Source: Stratiolaelaps scimitus (Eukaryota > Arthropoda > Arachnida > Mesostigmata > Laelapidae). From it: a stretch of DNA of 64,000 nucleotides. Each line of letters opens with the position of its first letter. Position 1 is the stretch's first letter. The position numbers and the translations under genes are program-made. Below the pieces are notes generated by a model. The model was not told the DNA's origin. It made no database searches and worked only from the letters and a program-made list of their open reading frames with translations. Below, piece after piece: positions 22,027 to 33,210 of this stretch. Where the stretch lies: assembly GCA_019614645.1 (NCBI GenBank), contig JABWDB010000008.1:4712001-4776000 (forward strand), written 5' to 3'.

Positions 22027-25000
22027 AATATCATGTCTGTTTCATCTATGCGCCGAGAATAATTGTTGTTGGGGCTGAGGACACACTGTTCAGATGATGT
22101 CGATAGCGGTTATAAGTATCACTTTAGACCTGGGCGTATCTAGCATTGCTCCTCAATTCACCGTCTCACCCTGTCGAAGGTCCACTTGGCTAGGTCCTGC
22201 TCAAGGGGTCTAGACTCAGTGACTTATGCCTGATCTATTAATAACGGAATTTGGTAGATGACGTTTTTTGGTAGTAATCACGCTACCCATGCTCCAGGGA
22301 ATAGAGAATTTAGCCAACGTCTAGGGTTAACGTTACTTCAAAGATTCCTCCACCTTTTTTATGCGGCCTTCGGTTATTGGACCTGAAGTGCGGTGTCCTC
22401 CTCGGTTCAGGTTTGACTAACACATCCACTAGTGTCAACAATTTCCGGTAAATGGATTAGTCCTCGAGAAAGGAACTGCGAAAAATAGCCTATATATAGT
22501 TTGGCCATTTTCGGTACTTTCTTCGCTAAAAACTCTGCGCTACCAATCGAAGCGGAGACATTGTGAGGCCAAGTCCAATGCTGACACTATCAGAGTGCAA
22601 AATATGGTTTGCCAGAGGTGCATTTATAGTTCTGACAGGCTATAGAGGTCCATTGATTTGTGAGACATCCTGATAACACACGTTGTTGGTAGCAGCACAC
22701 CGGAGTCAGAAACATCGCTTCTCCAATTTCGAATTGGGTTCTAGATGCAACAAAAGAACAAAAGACGAGAGAATCCACTCCTCGTAAATTTGCCATGTAT
22801 TGCGACGCAGAGAGAATATCGTAAGACGACGTCGTCTAGCCTTAGGAGAGTATCTTCTCAGATAAATCACGTTCGGAGCTGACAGCCACAATGATTAACC
22901 TTGTTCGTCTTGTTTTAATATTGGAGACAAGACGCATGTTAAAAAGAACACCTGGAAAACATAAATATATCCTGGTTGCTTATCTGCGGAGACGACCATA
23001 TATATATATACATACATATGGTCGCATAAAAAGAATGTCTTCCAGGGTAAATATATATATATATACATATATACTGGAAAACATTGTTTTTATATGAATC
23101 CGTTGCCAGCGCGTAGTAAAAGCCAACGCGATAACAAGCTTGCACACTAGCACGTAGATCGCAAAGTGTAAGCGCAGAGATGTTGACGGAAGGTTAACAT
23201 GCCATCCTATTCATGAAGAACATGCGAAATTAGTGGAGAGGAGGTAGACCACGAAGCGTACAGGGTATACAAAGGCAAAATTGAATGCTTTGAAAAAGTC
23301 TACAAAACTCTGAGTGAAACTACACGCCACGTCTGGTATAGCTGAGGTTAATGCGGAACCTAGACACGTTACTCAGTTGCTGCTAACGATTACTACGGTT
23401 CGTCCAAATAATATCATAAACCATGCAAGTCTGCCCCTCGTGACTTCCGACAGGTGTTTTTTTATTATTGCATGTATAATGAAGAATTAACGCATCGCTC
23501 TCAATCGTCCCAAAAACGCGATTTTACCTAATTGCCGGATGGGCAGATGGATGTTATGAGCTTTAATAACAAAAAAGAAAGCTAATAGAAGAAGATAAGT
23601 AAAGTAGTTTCCAAGTTTCCTTTATTATGTAATACATGCCACAGAACGGTTTGCCTATTATTTTGCGCTACGTCATGACTTGGTCACAGCCCGAAAAGTT
23701 TGTATTTTTCAAAACTATATAGCTTTCTCTATTGAATTTTGTTTATCAAGTTCTCGAGAAAGGTGATGTTCAAACAATTGCGGCTGTTAAATATTACTTC
23801 GCACTGATCCGCCCCAGGCTCGCAACGTCAGCACGAAAATCAGCACAACCGGCTGAACTGTCCCGTGTACTCGAGGCTAACAGAGAGGCAGAACGAGAGA
23901 GTGATGATCTGCATAGTGAGGACACCAGAGGTGAAGCTAATATCCGTGATATGTTAGAGAGACCTAGTCTACCATCGCCCCACGAGCCACTGCCCTCCGA
24001 TGCTTTCAATTTTTTTTAGAACAAATGAGTTCACTGTTGTTTATTGCGTAGTCATTCACTCTACCATAGTCAACATGATGTAATGTGCCATTTAAACGAA
24101 TTTGTATTATATTAATGCGACTTCAGAGCACTCCGATGTTGTATCTTGTCGATGTTGCGCCATAGGGATCGCTGTTTGATCCAATAAATAACTTATATAT
24201 AATCGAGATATCTAATAATAATAATAACCCATAATGCTCAGAAGGTGTCTGCCGTTCACCGATTGAATGCGGGCAATGACAACGGGGAAATTCACCAAAA
24301 AGCAAGACCATGATAAATATGATCGTTACGATTATAGATATACTTTGTTTTAGTTATGTACAGAATATAGTCTTGTCCTAACACCCTGAAACAGATCCTG
24401 ATTTCTGCAATCGACCGAGACAGCTAATCGCATCAAACGTGCCAGCAAGCAAAAGAGCGAGCGACTCGTCGAGCTCCGATACCACGTAGCCACGCGTGCT
24501 TGGCAAAATTCAGACTGCGCAGACGTACATGAATCATGGCGTAGTTCGCGCCTGTTCATTAATTACAGTGATGATCACTGCGCGATATTAGTCCGCGGTG
24601 CGGGATAGCGCTTTGATGTCGTTATTTACACTAACATAAATAAGCAAATATCCCTATCGCTCTACCGAGGTGGCTCCCGAGTTGTCTGTGCACTCCATCG
24701 TTCACTTGCGTATTTCGGTCTCTGTCAATGCGGAATCATGTCAGCATTATTTATTCCTCCTGCCCATCGAATGATGATCGCACATCCATCCTATATATGC
24801 GTGGCAGTACGTGCTTACACCGTAGAAGCGCTGCTACTTAAACCCGAGCAAAAATACGATTGGCATCAGCTGGTAACAAGGCCATCGCCAACTTTTGTTT
24901 TTACCTCATCATTACCTTCTTTCAGGTTAATTATTGTCCTAATGTTCCGGTGCCACTTGTGCTAGTGCAGGCGCTCGGAGCGTTTCGACGAGCAGGCGTT

Positions 25001-25399
25001 GAGGCAGCGCCAATCACTGGCGATGAGCTCGTTGTTCTGTATTCATTCAGACGACGCAGTCTCCCTCAGCTCTGGCCAGCTCCCAGCCCATTGGCGTTCG
25101 TCCATAGCCAATGCATGTTGCCCACGTTCAGCGGGACGATGAGACGGCGTCGTCGCCCGGCGCACTGTCACGTCATGCATTTACGAGGGATTTGCTTATA
25201 TTCACGCATGTATTCGTATCAAACACTACTGTTATCGCTACCATTAAATAGCGGTGACAGTAATGGTAACATTGGCTGGCGGAACCTGCCGGCGGCGATG
25301 ATCTTCGCAGGAGAGTCGATCTATTTTTCGTCTTCGTCGTAACTACGGCAATGTTTGCTTTCTACGTTGTTCTCTCCACCCGCTCTTCCGCGAGGTATA
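22027..25399. other. Interval with AT-cored hairpins and no supported gene
   Basis: Two AT-rich inverted repeats sit at 22993-23024 (arms cgaccatat/atatggtcg) and 23040-23079 (arms ttccag/ctggaa). Plus-strand frames at 23732-24019 and 24860-25342 are open, but the latter lacks an ATG and neither has a known domain. Confidence 0.4.
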
Positions 25400-25553
25400 C
25401 AGGGTGTTCGAAAGGTTCAAGTTACGGACGACTACAGCGGTGTGGCGGTTTTGAGGGTAAGCTTACTGTCTCAAAATTGCAGGGAGGTATGACTTCCGAA
25501 CCATCAAACCTGCTTAGTCGACCATAGGGTTAAATGAGCAACCGAACACCCTG
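25400..25553. mobile_element. Short inverted-repeat element (MITE-like), copy 2
   Basis: Perfect 11-bp terminal repeats (cagggtgttcg/cgaacaccctg) bound 154 bp, with TA directly on both sides, as expected for the TA target duplication of Tc1/mariner-type elements. There is no coding capacity. The right half aligns with the reverse complement of the left half of the 14850-15072 element, so the two are family members of different lengths. Mobilisation would need an autonomous relative elsewhere. Confidence 0.75.
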
Positions 25554-28229
25554 TACATATTTCTCGGCCTTGCACTCATTACTCTTCTCTATGGGCTGGA
25601 ATTCGGGCAACTTTTAAGGGCTTACCAACCATCGGACTTCACCGGAAACGCTTGAAGTATACCCTATATATAGATATAGAGTGTTGCATGACTCTGGCAC
25701 CTAGTTGTGCTATTCAAGCTCGCGCGTAGTAAGTGACTACTAAAGTCAGATGGAAACTAGAGCGAGGCCGCGTCCGTCCCGGTGAAAGCGTCGTGAACAC
25801 TCTGCCTGCGCAAAGGTTTGTATTTGTTGCCCTCTTCCGGCCTTACCTGTGAAGCGTCAATATCCTCTGTCCCGACTCGAATCGCACAGTTCCTTCTTGA
25901 ATGAGTTTCCTACCACCGAGGCCGATATACGACCTAAACGGCTATACCGGACCGACCGAAATGCTGTCCTGGGCGACGGAGACAATTAGGTTAGACAGCG
26001 AGCGACCAGCGGCGAATCCGTGGGTGCACTCGCTTCCACCGCTTTCGAGCACTTCGGCGACGCTCGCATCAATTCTGCAGTAGGAACGACTTCCGTTTTA
26101 CTGGGACGCGTTCTTTCTGCAAGCGGCCAGGACATTTTGACCTAGAATGAGAAAAAGGGAGTTACTACCCGGTGTCTTCTCCAAAGGAAGCCTGTAATAA
26201 ATTACAAAAGTACGGCAAGCTATCACTAGCTAGTAATTGACTTTTGCTCGGTGTTTCGTTACGTTTCATCGGATAATAGGGATCGTAGAAAGAACGACAA
26301 TTTACCCATGAATATGAATATGCGGTGCCCTCATCGGTTAATTGTCCTAAATTGATTCAAAAAACGATTGAAACTGTTTTCGAATTCACGGTAAAATTCA
26401 TGTGATAACGTTAAAGAGTTGAATTGTTGCTTTGAAATTTGTATAATGCCTGCTTAAATGGTAAACACCGGTAGCTACTGCTTAACTACATAGCGTTTGT
26501 CTTTATTCTTGGTACTCCAAATATCGCATACGGTTCACCAGCTTTAAAAAGGACAAGTTGACGCCAAAGGACATTAGGTGTTCTCGCTGGTGACGTTTGA
26601 CCTATACTATCAACGTGTGATTCGCCTAATCAATTGATCCGATTAGCTCAATATCACAGATCAAACGTCAGTTTCACAACTCCTTGCGAGAGGATCGGAC
26701 GATGGTCGTAAACCATAATACAATAACACAATCTTCGTCCATTTTATTCACCTTTTTGGTAGAGGCCTCGTTTGATTTGATTGCACAAAGCCAATAAGCT
26801 TCGTCTTTCTTAAGGTCTCGTGCCGCAAGGATCACTCCATTCTCTTCAAAACGCTGCGTCCTTTCCTAAAACTTTTCCCGAATGCGCTCAATTCCGCCAG
26901 AGACCGGTCGGTGTCAAGCGCGCGAATCGTCTCGCCCCTCTACCCGGCGGCAGGCGCCGCTACACCTACATGGGTGGCATTGCCGGGGCTGATATTTGCC
27001 GTCACATTGGACGTTCGTTCGTACGCCACCATCTAACACCAGCCACGACGCTGACAAAGGGCTTAAGCATGTTCTCCACTAGCGCGTGGGCAAAGGATTA
27101 ACGTCAGTCGATTGGGCCGGGCGAGAGGACCCCCAGGAGTCCGGAAGGCATTATGGATACGAGACTATCTCATGTTACAACTTCGGCGAAGAGCAAGATA
27201 GAGGTGGCTAAGCTCTAAGCTTCATCGGCAAACATGATTCAAGCAAACATTATTTCGCTGTTCGCTATTATGTATTTAGTAGAACAATCATCGTATCACA
27301 GCTGCAGCGGTTCATTAAAGGGACCTGACAGAATTTGCTTAGCTCGTCTGTATCTAGACTAGGAGCATGACGGGAAGGCTGAGGCCATTATGGGGTGTAG
27401 GCATAATTCCAATGAAACATAAAATGAAATTAACGACGAACGAATACGCCTGGATAAGCTGGGGAACAAGCAAGAGGCAACAAGAGTTGAAAGCTGAGTC
27501 CCTGTCTTCTATTATGCATCATTCGTTGTCTAGCTTCTATCAGCCGGGTAACATGCCCGGCCGAATGGTGGACGCTGAGCTCCGAGCTCTGTAAAAGTTT
27601 ACTGAAATAAGCATGAGCGTATTATGCATTCCGTAGTTGTCCATTTTCTTTAATTGCGCCGGTGTCACGCCGACTACAAGGAATATAATGAAACTTTATT
27701 CGAAGCGCTATTACACACATTGGGTGTTCTATGAACTGTTACTAGACTGTGCCATGCTTGGTATGTTTATGTCATTATCAAGGACATGACTATCATCTTT
27801 GCTAAAGGTGCATGTAGACAATACGATAAGCAAGATGATGAACAGGCCAGCGCATTTTAGTTACCTGTTTATTAACTTGTTGAAATACGGTTATCACAAC
27901 GATTGATGCTATGCGCGTCGTGCACACTTATAACTAGCTCTCCTTCTCGATCTCATTGTTTTGTCACCGTGGGTGACAATGCGCTTGTAGAGAGGCTTGC
28001 TGTGACAGCAATGGCCGCGAGGTCCACAAGCAGCCACAGGGCCTACGGGAGTCGGTAACGTAAAGTTTACTCGTCGTAGTTGTTGTTGTTGTGGCTGTTG
28101 TTGCCGTCATCGTCATAATCGCATATGATATAGATAAGCGGCGTATTCCCTTCGAATATCAACGGGCATCAGCTATATTCTTTTTACTTCGTCCTATTCG
28201 CCCTGCCGCTCTCAATTGCTGTTTCCACT
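25554..28229. other. Interval with unassigned short frames
   Basis: Plus-strand frames at 25901-26083, 26820-27101 and 27367-27594 have no recognisable domains. A lone gggtgttc near 27723 lacks a partner repeat. The imperfect palindrome at 26591-26670 is listed separately. Confidence 0.35.
26591..26670. repeat. 80-bp imperfect palindrome
   Basis: The outer arms tgacgtttgacc and gatcaaacgtca match at 11 of 12 positions. The interior also has a nested ctaatc/gattag pair around a central aattgatc. It could fold as one long imperfect hairpin. No coding and no second copy were noticed. Confidence 0.6.
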
Positions 28230-28960
28230 AAATGCTCGCTCAGGTAAATGGTGTCAGTAACGGTGGTGATGATGGTGGCAGCGGTGCCGGTGCTGGTGCT
28301 CGCCGTGTCGCCAGCCAGGCGATGGTCATCCCGGCATAGACGCGTGGCCGTTGCCGCCCTTAATCTTCATTATTGCGGCAGGAATTTCGTCCCGAAGACG
28401 GCGGCGTGTCGTACCAGTCTAACAGCTAAAGCTGCGCGTATCTCAGAGACTGGCTGAAAATGAGATGCCCATGGGTGCCAGGCCAGGCGCTGAGGCAGGC
28501 GCCAAGGTACCGGGGTGACTTGCCCCGGCAGGGCTTCGCGTTGCACCGGCCACTGTCCCGTTCGCATTCCAAGACTCGTGCAGGCCGCCCTCCGTTGCCA
28601 CTGGAAAACACGAGGAAGCGTGAACCATCGACCGACCTGCAAGCGACAAGCAGCTCGCCCCAGAACCGTTCCGCTCTCGAGGCGACTCACGCGCCCTGCC
28701 GTCGTTACTGGCCTGAAGACACCTTTTCGAGCGGCAGAAATTCCTCGGCGTTAATGCTCCGAGTCTGCTCTGGATAGGCGTCTGGCGCCCGCGCACAGAG
28801 CGTTCGCTGCCAGTGGCAAACGCTCGTGGTCGGCCAACCTCCCTTCGTGCTGAGAGATCGTCCATAGCGGTCACTGGGACGTTCCAAGAGCAGAACCTCG
28901 AGGGGCAGGACCCCAGAGAGGAATACGAGCGTGCGAGCTCCATACGTGTGCTACGGTCTT
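28230..28960. other. GC-rich block, several frames open
   Basis: Both strands are open in multiple frames, for example 28443-28943 minus and 28460-28777 plus. The plus frame from 28248 starts with a hydrophobic run (V-L-V-L-A-V) that arises from GTG-repeat sequence. None carries a domain. A promoter-proximal or UTR segment of an unrecognised gene is possible. Confidence 0.3.
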
Positions 28961-28991
28961 CAACTTGAGATTGGAGCAGTGCGGGGGGTGG

Positions 28992-29028
<37 letters not shown>
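28992..29028. repeat. (AT)n(GT)n compound microsatellite
   Basis: An AT run turns directly into a GT run. Confidence 0.95.
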
Positions 29029-32000
29029 AGAGTTAGTGAGCTTTTTCTCGAATTTAGGAGCGAGAAAACAGGCGCAGGCCAGCAAATTAATTAGCAGAAT
29101 GAGTAGGTTTTCTTCCCGGAAGCAATTCCAGTAAACGAGTACTCAAAAGGGCCTATATCTGTATGTGTCTCTGCCTGTTAGGATTTGTACAGCGGATAGC
29201 TGCGGATTTAAGGACAGCTGACCCCCCAACATACACACACTGAGCGGCAGGGTATCACTGGGTGAATATAACTGGTTCTAATAGAGTGGTGTATAAATAG
29301 GATATGTTTTCGTAACATCCGCAATGAGCCGTTCCCGGTCAGTCAATGGTTTTGCTCGAAAACAAACGTTCGTATGATTATAAATAGAACGGAAATTTCG
29401 AAGAGAGACGCCACTGTCTATTGTATAGTTGCTGGATGATATTACAGGCAGCAGAACAGCTAATTGTATTACTACTGAATGTTTGAATAAATCATTATAC
29501 TAGTATTATTGCTAATTGTATTCTATACACTGACTATTCAGTAATGAGGCACTAATCCATTTGTATTGACATCCATGTATTGTAATATCCGCTCATATGC
29601 GGTGGGTTTTAAAGGAACAAGCACATTTGATTTTAGCAACTAATTTTATTGCGATGCCCATTAGTCCTACGTACGTATTAACATATATATATATATAGTA
29701 CGTCAATTAATCCGGTCGGTGATCACCGATATTTGCTGTGGGAAATCTACTAACCCTAATCTGGAAGCCCCCATGATTCATAACAAAATGGCAAACATTA
29801 AACAATACTCCTATTATCCACTGGCATCTTTTAATAAGACGAACGTCTGTATCAGCCACACGTTATATCACAGTGATGCCTGGAAACAAGTGTAGAGCTA
29901 TCCCGTACAAAAGTTGTCTTCCCAGCGAGGACGGTTTTCTAGTTTACATAGTGTTGCAATTTCGTGCTAGCTTCTAGCCGGCGCACGAACGGTAGATCCG
30001 TTGCGGCAGCTGCGGTCTTAATTCCAGCAACTGCATACAACGAATTACCATGAGTCCCTCAGTGACCCGGACTCGTTACCGCTGCCACCGTTGCTAGTAA
30101 TAATTTAATACTCGCGTGGTCCGTGTGCGCCTTTTCCGTGTCGCAGTGCACGCGTCGTTCACAACTTCTTTCGACTAGAGACGAACTCGGCTACCTCGCA
30201 CGGTCACATGACAGCCAGTGAATGCATCTATGATGATGTGAGGAGTACGACTTAGACGTGATGACTCAAGTGAAAAGAGACTCTCCAAGAGCGAGAGAGA
30301 GAGAGAAAGAGGGACCTCGTCGAGGTCAACCGCACGAGGAGATACTCTCAAGGATGACCCTCCGGAAGTGCTGACCTTCTGGGGCGGCCGGGGCTGCACC
30401 GAAGAGGCGGTCCGTCGTAGAACCGATGTATTGCCGTAGTGACCGCAGCAGAGCGGAGCGGCTGAACCATTCTGGCGCATCTTGCTGCGTCATCATAGTG
30501 CGTCGGTGTCGCGTCTATCTCTCACCCATTTCAGCCTCTCTCCACGACGCACTCTGACTCAATGACTGTACGATGTATGGGTGTACTACGCTGAAGGGGT
30601 ATCATCCAGCGGCTAGCGCGGCTCCGTCGTTCGCACTTTACATGAATGGCGTAACACTGCTTGCCGCTGAGACGTCCAGGGCTATACAGCGGCGGTAACA
30701 GCGGCAGCTTCAGGGTCCCGTCGTTGTTACCAACGGCGGCGTTGGTCCTATGAACGGACGGACCGGACGAGTGGGTCGGTGAGTAACTCCTTAGACCCTC
30801 GGTCGGCGGCTGGCAGTAGCGCCACTATTATTACACCAGCGAGTCAGTCCCCCCGAGAGATAGACCGAGGGAGAGTCAAGAAGCGAGCATGAGATGTCTA
30901 GCAAGATGAAAGGCGTGACGAGGCTGCTACGCTCCTTAACAGAGTTTGCCTGGGAACGCATAGTACTTGCAAGGATAGGGCAGCCATAAGGCCGGCGGGG
31001 CAAGGTAGGGGCGGTGGCCGTTGTCATCGCAGGAGAAAGGCGCAGAGAGGAACGGGGGGGGGGGGGTGGGTTAAGTTTCCCAAGTAGACTTTTGGATGCA
31101 CGAGAAGAAGAAGAAGAAGAAGGAATAACGACGGCGGATGCATCAGTATAATCCCATGCTATGGTGAAGACAAGGCCGGCATCGTCAGCACGCTTGGCGC
31201 CTTCGACACGCAGACAGACGAACCGACAGACTTCGTGCCCTGAGCATCCACCTAATTCGGGTTACGCAGTAGACTAATAAGAGACGGGGACGGCGACTTG
31301 GGCGACCTTGTCTCGCGTCAGCTCCTGCCGCTCTCCATATTTTTAACCGTATTTATTATAGTGTATTAAAAGTTGCAATTGTCTTGTATGAACGCGTTTA
31401 AGAGCAAGGCCGTATCTCATCATCATATTATTATTATTATCGTTATTATGCTTGAAATCTTCCTCCTCCCAGAAGTAGATAGCAACCGCTCTCTGCTAGT
31501 TTCGGCATTCGTTTATACTAAGACCACTTTTTAGTCTTTGCTGGCCTGCTGAGTGTACATCCCGTGGTAGTTCTCGCTACTGCTGTGCCGCTGTACACAA
31601 TACAGGGCTTGGTTTATTATAGGAACTGTAGTCTTATCATAACGTTTAAGTTCTCGTAAAAGTAATAGCGAAAAGGGAGTGTCGCCTCATGGATTACTTC
31701 AAATGCTACCGATTTCTGGAAACGACGTTATCATTTATGAATTTATTCAAGGACCTATCATATACCATGCTCCCAAGGAACTATATGTACCTACCATGCA
31801 CATATTTGCATAGTACTCTGTATATATATTTATAGTATATATATATATATATATATATTACATATCTTATACCAGTTCTGTTACAACTGCCACCAATACT
31901 AAAGATGGAGCTGAGCAGTGCTGTGAATTCCATCACCATCGCGAACGAGTAAAGCTATTCATATGCAGATATGTCGAATTGCATCGAATATTGATCGCGT

Positions 32001-32986
32001 CCAAGCGTTGCAGGTCTGTATAGAGAACGCTATCATAACTTGGCAGGTTGGTCCGAGTCCAAATACGTCACGCCCACCGTGCGTGTGAGGTGGACGATTA
32101 TTCTGCAGTTACATAGATATTTTAACTATAAAATACATAAGATACTTCACTGCAACAAGAAAGGAGAAATTGACAAATTTACAATGACTGATTTATTGAC
32201 CGAACAATCCCTGAAGAGCAACTGTTTCCAAGGTTATGAGTTCCTTTTTAACTTCCAACTTATTTATGCGGTTTTACTTGTAACTCTCACTATTCCAGGC
32301 TAGCCGTTCGCATTTCATTGTATGCTATTTGGGAAGGGGATGGTCGCCGCCGACCTCGTGCCAAACATCTTTGTTTGGCATCTTGAATCGGATTCTTCTT
32401 CTCAGTAATTACTTCGTATTGGTGACCCCAAAAGAAACGCAGTAGAACACGACCAGTTTTAGATATGTCTCATCGTTTCTCGATGGCAAACTGAAGCCAA
32501 GCGTGACCACGGTCTCGCCTGGCAATAACTTACAACTTAGGTAGACAACGACAAAAGCGCAACGTCCAAGCGTGTTCAAGTTCGCAAGTCCGGCTGCGCA
32601 CGTGGCTAGGTGCACACCGACTGATACTTCATGAACGGGCTGTTGAACGGTGCGAGGTGTTTGGGCGTTGTTGGTCGGCGGTAAGATGCGATTTGTCAGC
32701 GCCCTCGACGTGCCAGGCGTACCAAGGCCGGATAATCTCCTAACCCCGGCTGTTCAGATAATTCCTCGCCCTGTGTTCGGTGTGGACACGATGCGCTGAG
32801 CCCCGACATTTCATCTGCAGGCAGATGAAATAAGAGTACGCCGCCTAGAGAAAATCTCGGACACAGCTTTTGCTCTACAGAAAACACATGTACCTGCGCC
32901 ACATTGCGATAACCATGTTGTAGCGATGTTCACCACCAAACACATTGCATCACAAGCAATGTATATCATATTATCTCACAAAAGTA
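29029..32986. other. Non-coding interval with purine tracts and simple repeats
   Basis: No supported gene. The block 30.1-31.3 kb is GC-rich and includes a (GA)n tract at 30290-30312, a G13 run at 31054-31066 and (GAA)n at 31103-31123. An AT-rich repeat lies at 31821-31860. A tight 11-bp-arm hairpin lies at 32808-32831 and a smaller one at 32360-32379. Frames in the GC-rich part overlap on both strands. Confidence 0.4.
31821..31860. repeat. Interrupted (AT)n microsatellite
   Basis: Two AT runs separated by ttatag. Confidence 0.9.
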
Positions 32987-33210
32987 GATGACTTCACCGT
33001 GTTTTACATACATCGGTGAAAATTCTGATGCCATAATAAAAATCTGAAAATCGAGGAGATAAATCTGTTCGTGTTTCACATATCACTGTTTTTTATTGAG
33101 AGATCCAGTCGTTACAATGAGACTGTAACCTCTCCTTGATTTTCAGATTTTTATTACACTACGTGGCGTCAGAATTTTGATCAGTGTATGTGAAATACGG
33201 TGATGTCATC
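32987..33210. mobile_element. Fold-back (long imperfect inverted repeat) element
   Basis: The left arm 32987-33059 pairs with the right arm 33131-33210. From the outside in, both read gatgac.tcaccgt, then acata, then aaattctga.gcca, and end with a shared 19-bp taataaaaatctgaaaatc. The right arm carries a small extra insertion. Arms are roughly 73-80 bp at about 85 percent identity by eye. The spacer contains a third partial match (gtttcacatatcactg). Such structure is typical of fold-back or MITE-like transposons. I see no ORF and no clear target duplication. Confidence 0.65.

Noticed and set aside
27719..27735. Third copy of the CAGGGTGTTCG element family
   Set aside because: Only gggtgttc is present, with no partner repeat or interior similarity.
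28443..28943. 166-codon minus-strand frame
   Set aside because: Overlaps other open frames in a GC-rich block, with no recognisable domain.
29292..29299. TATAAATA box with a downstream TCAGTC initiator-like motif at 29339
   Set aside because: The spacing of about 48 bp is too long for a canonical TATA-initiator promoter and no gene follows.
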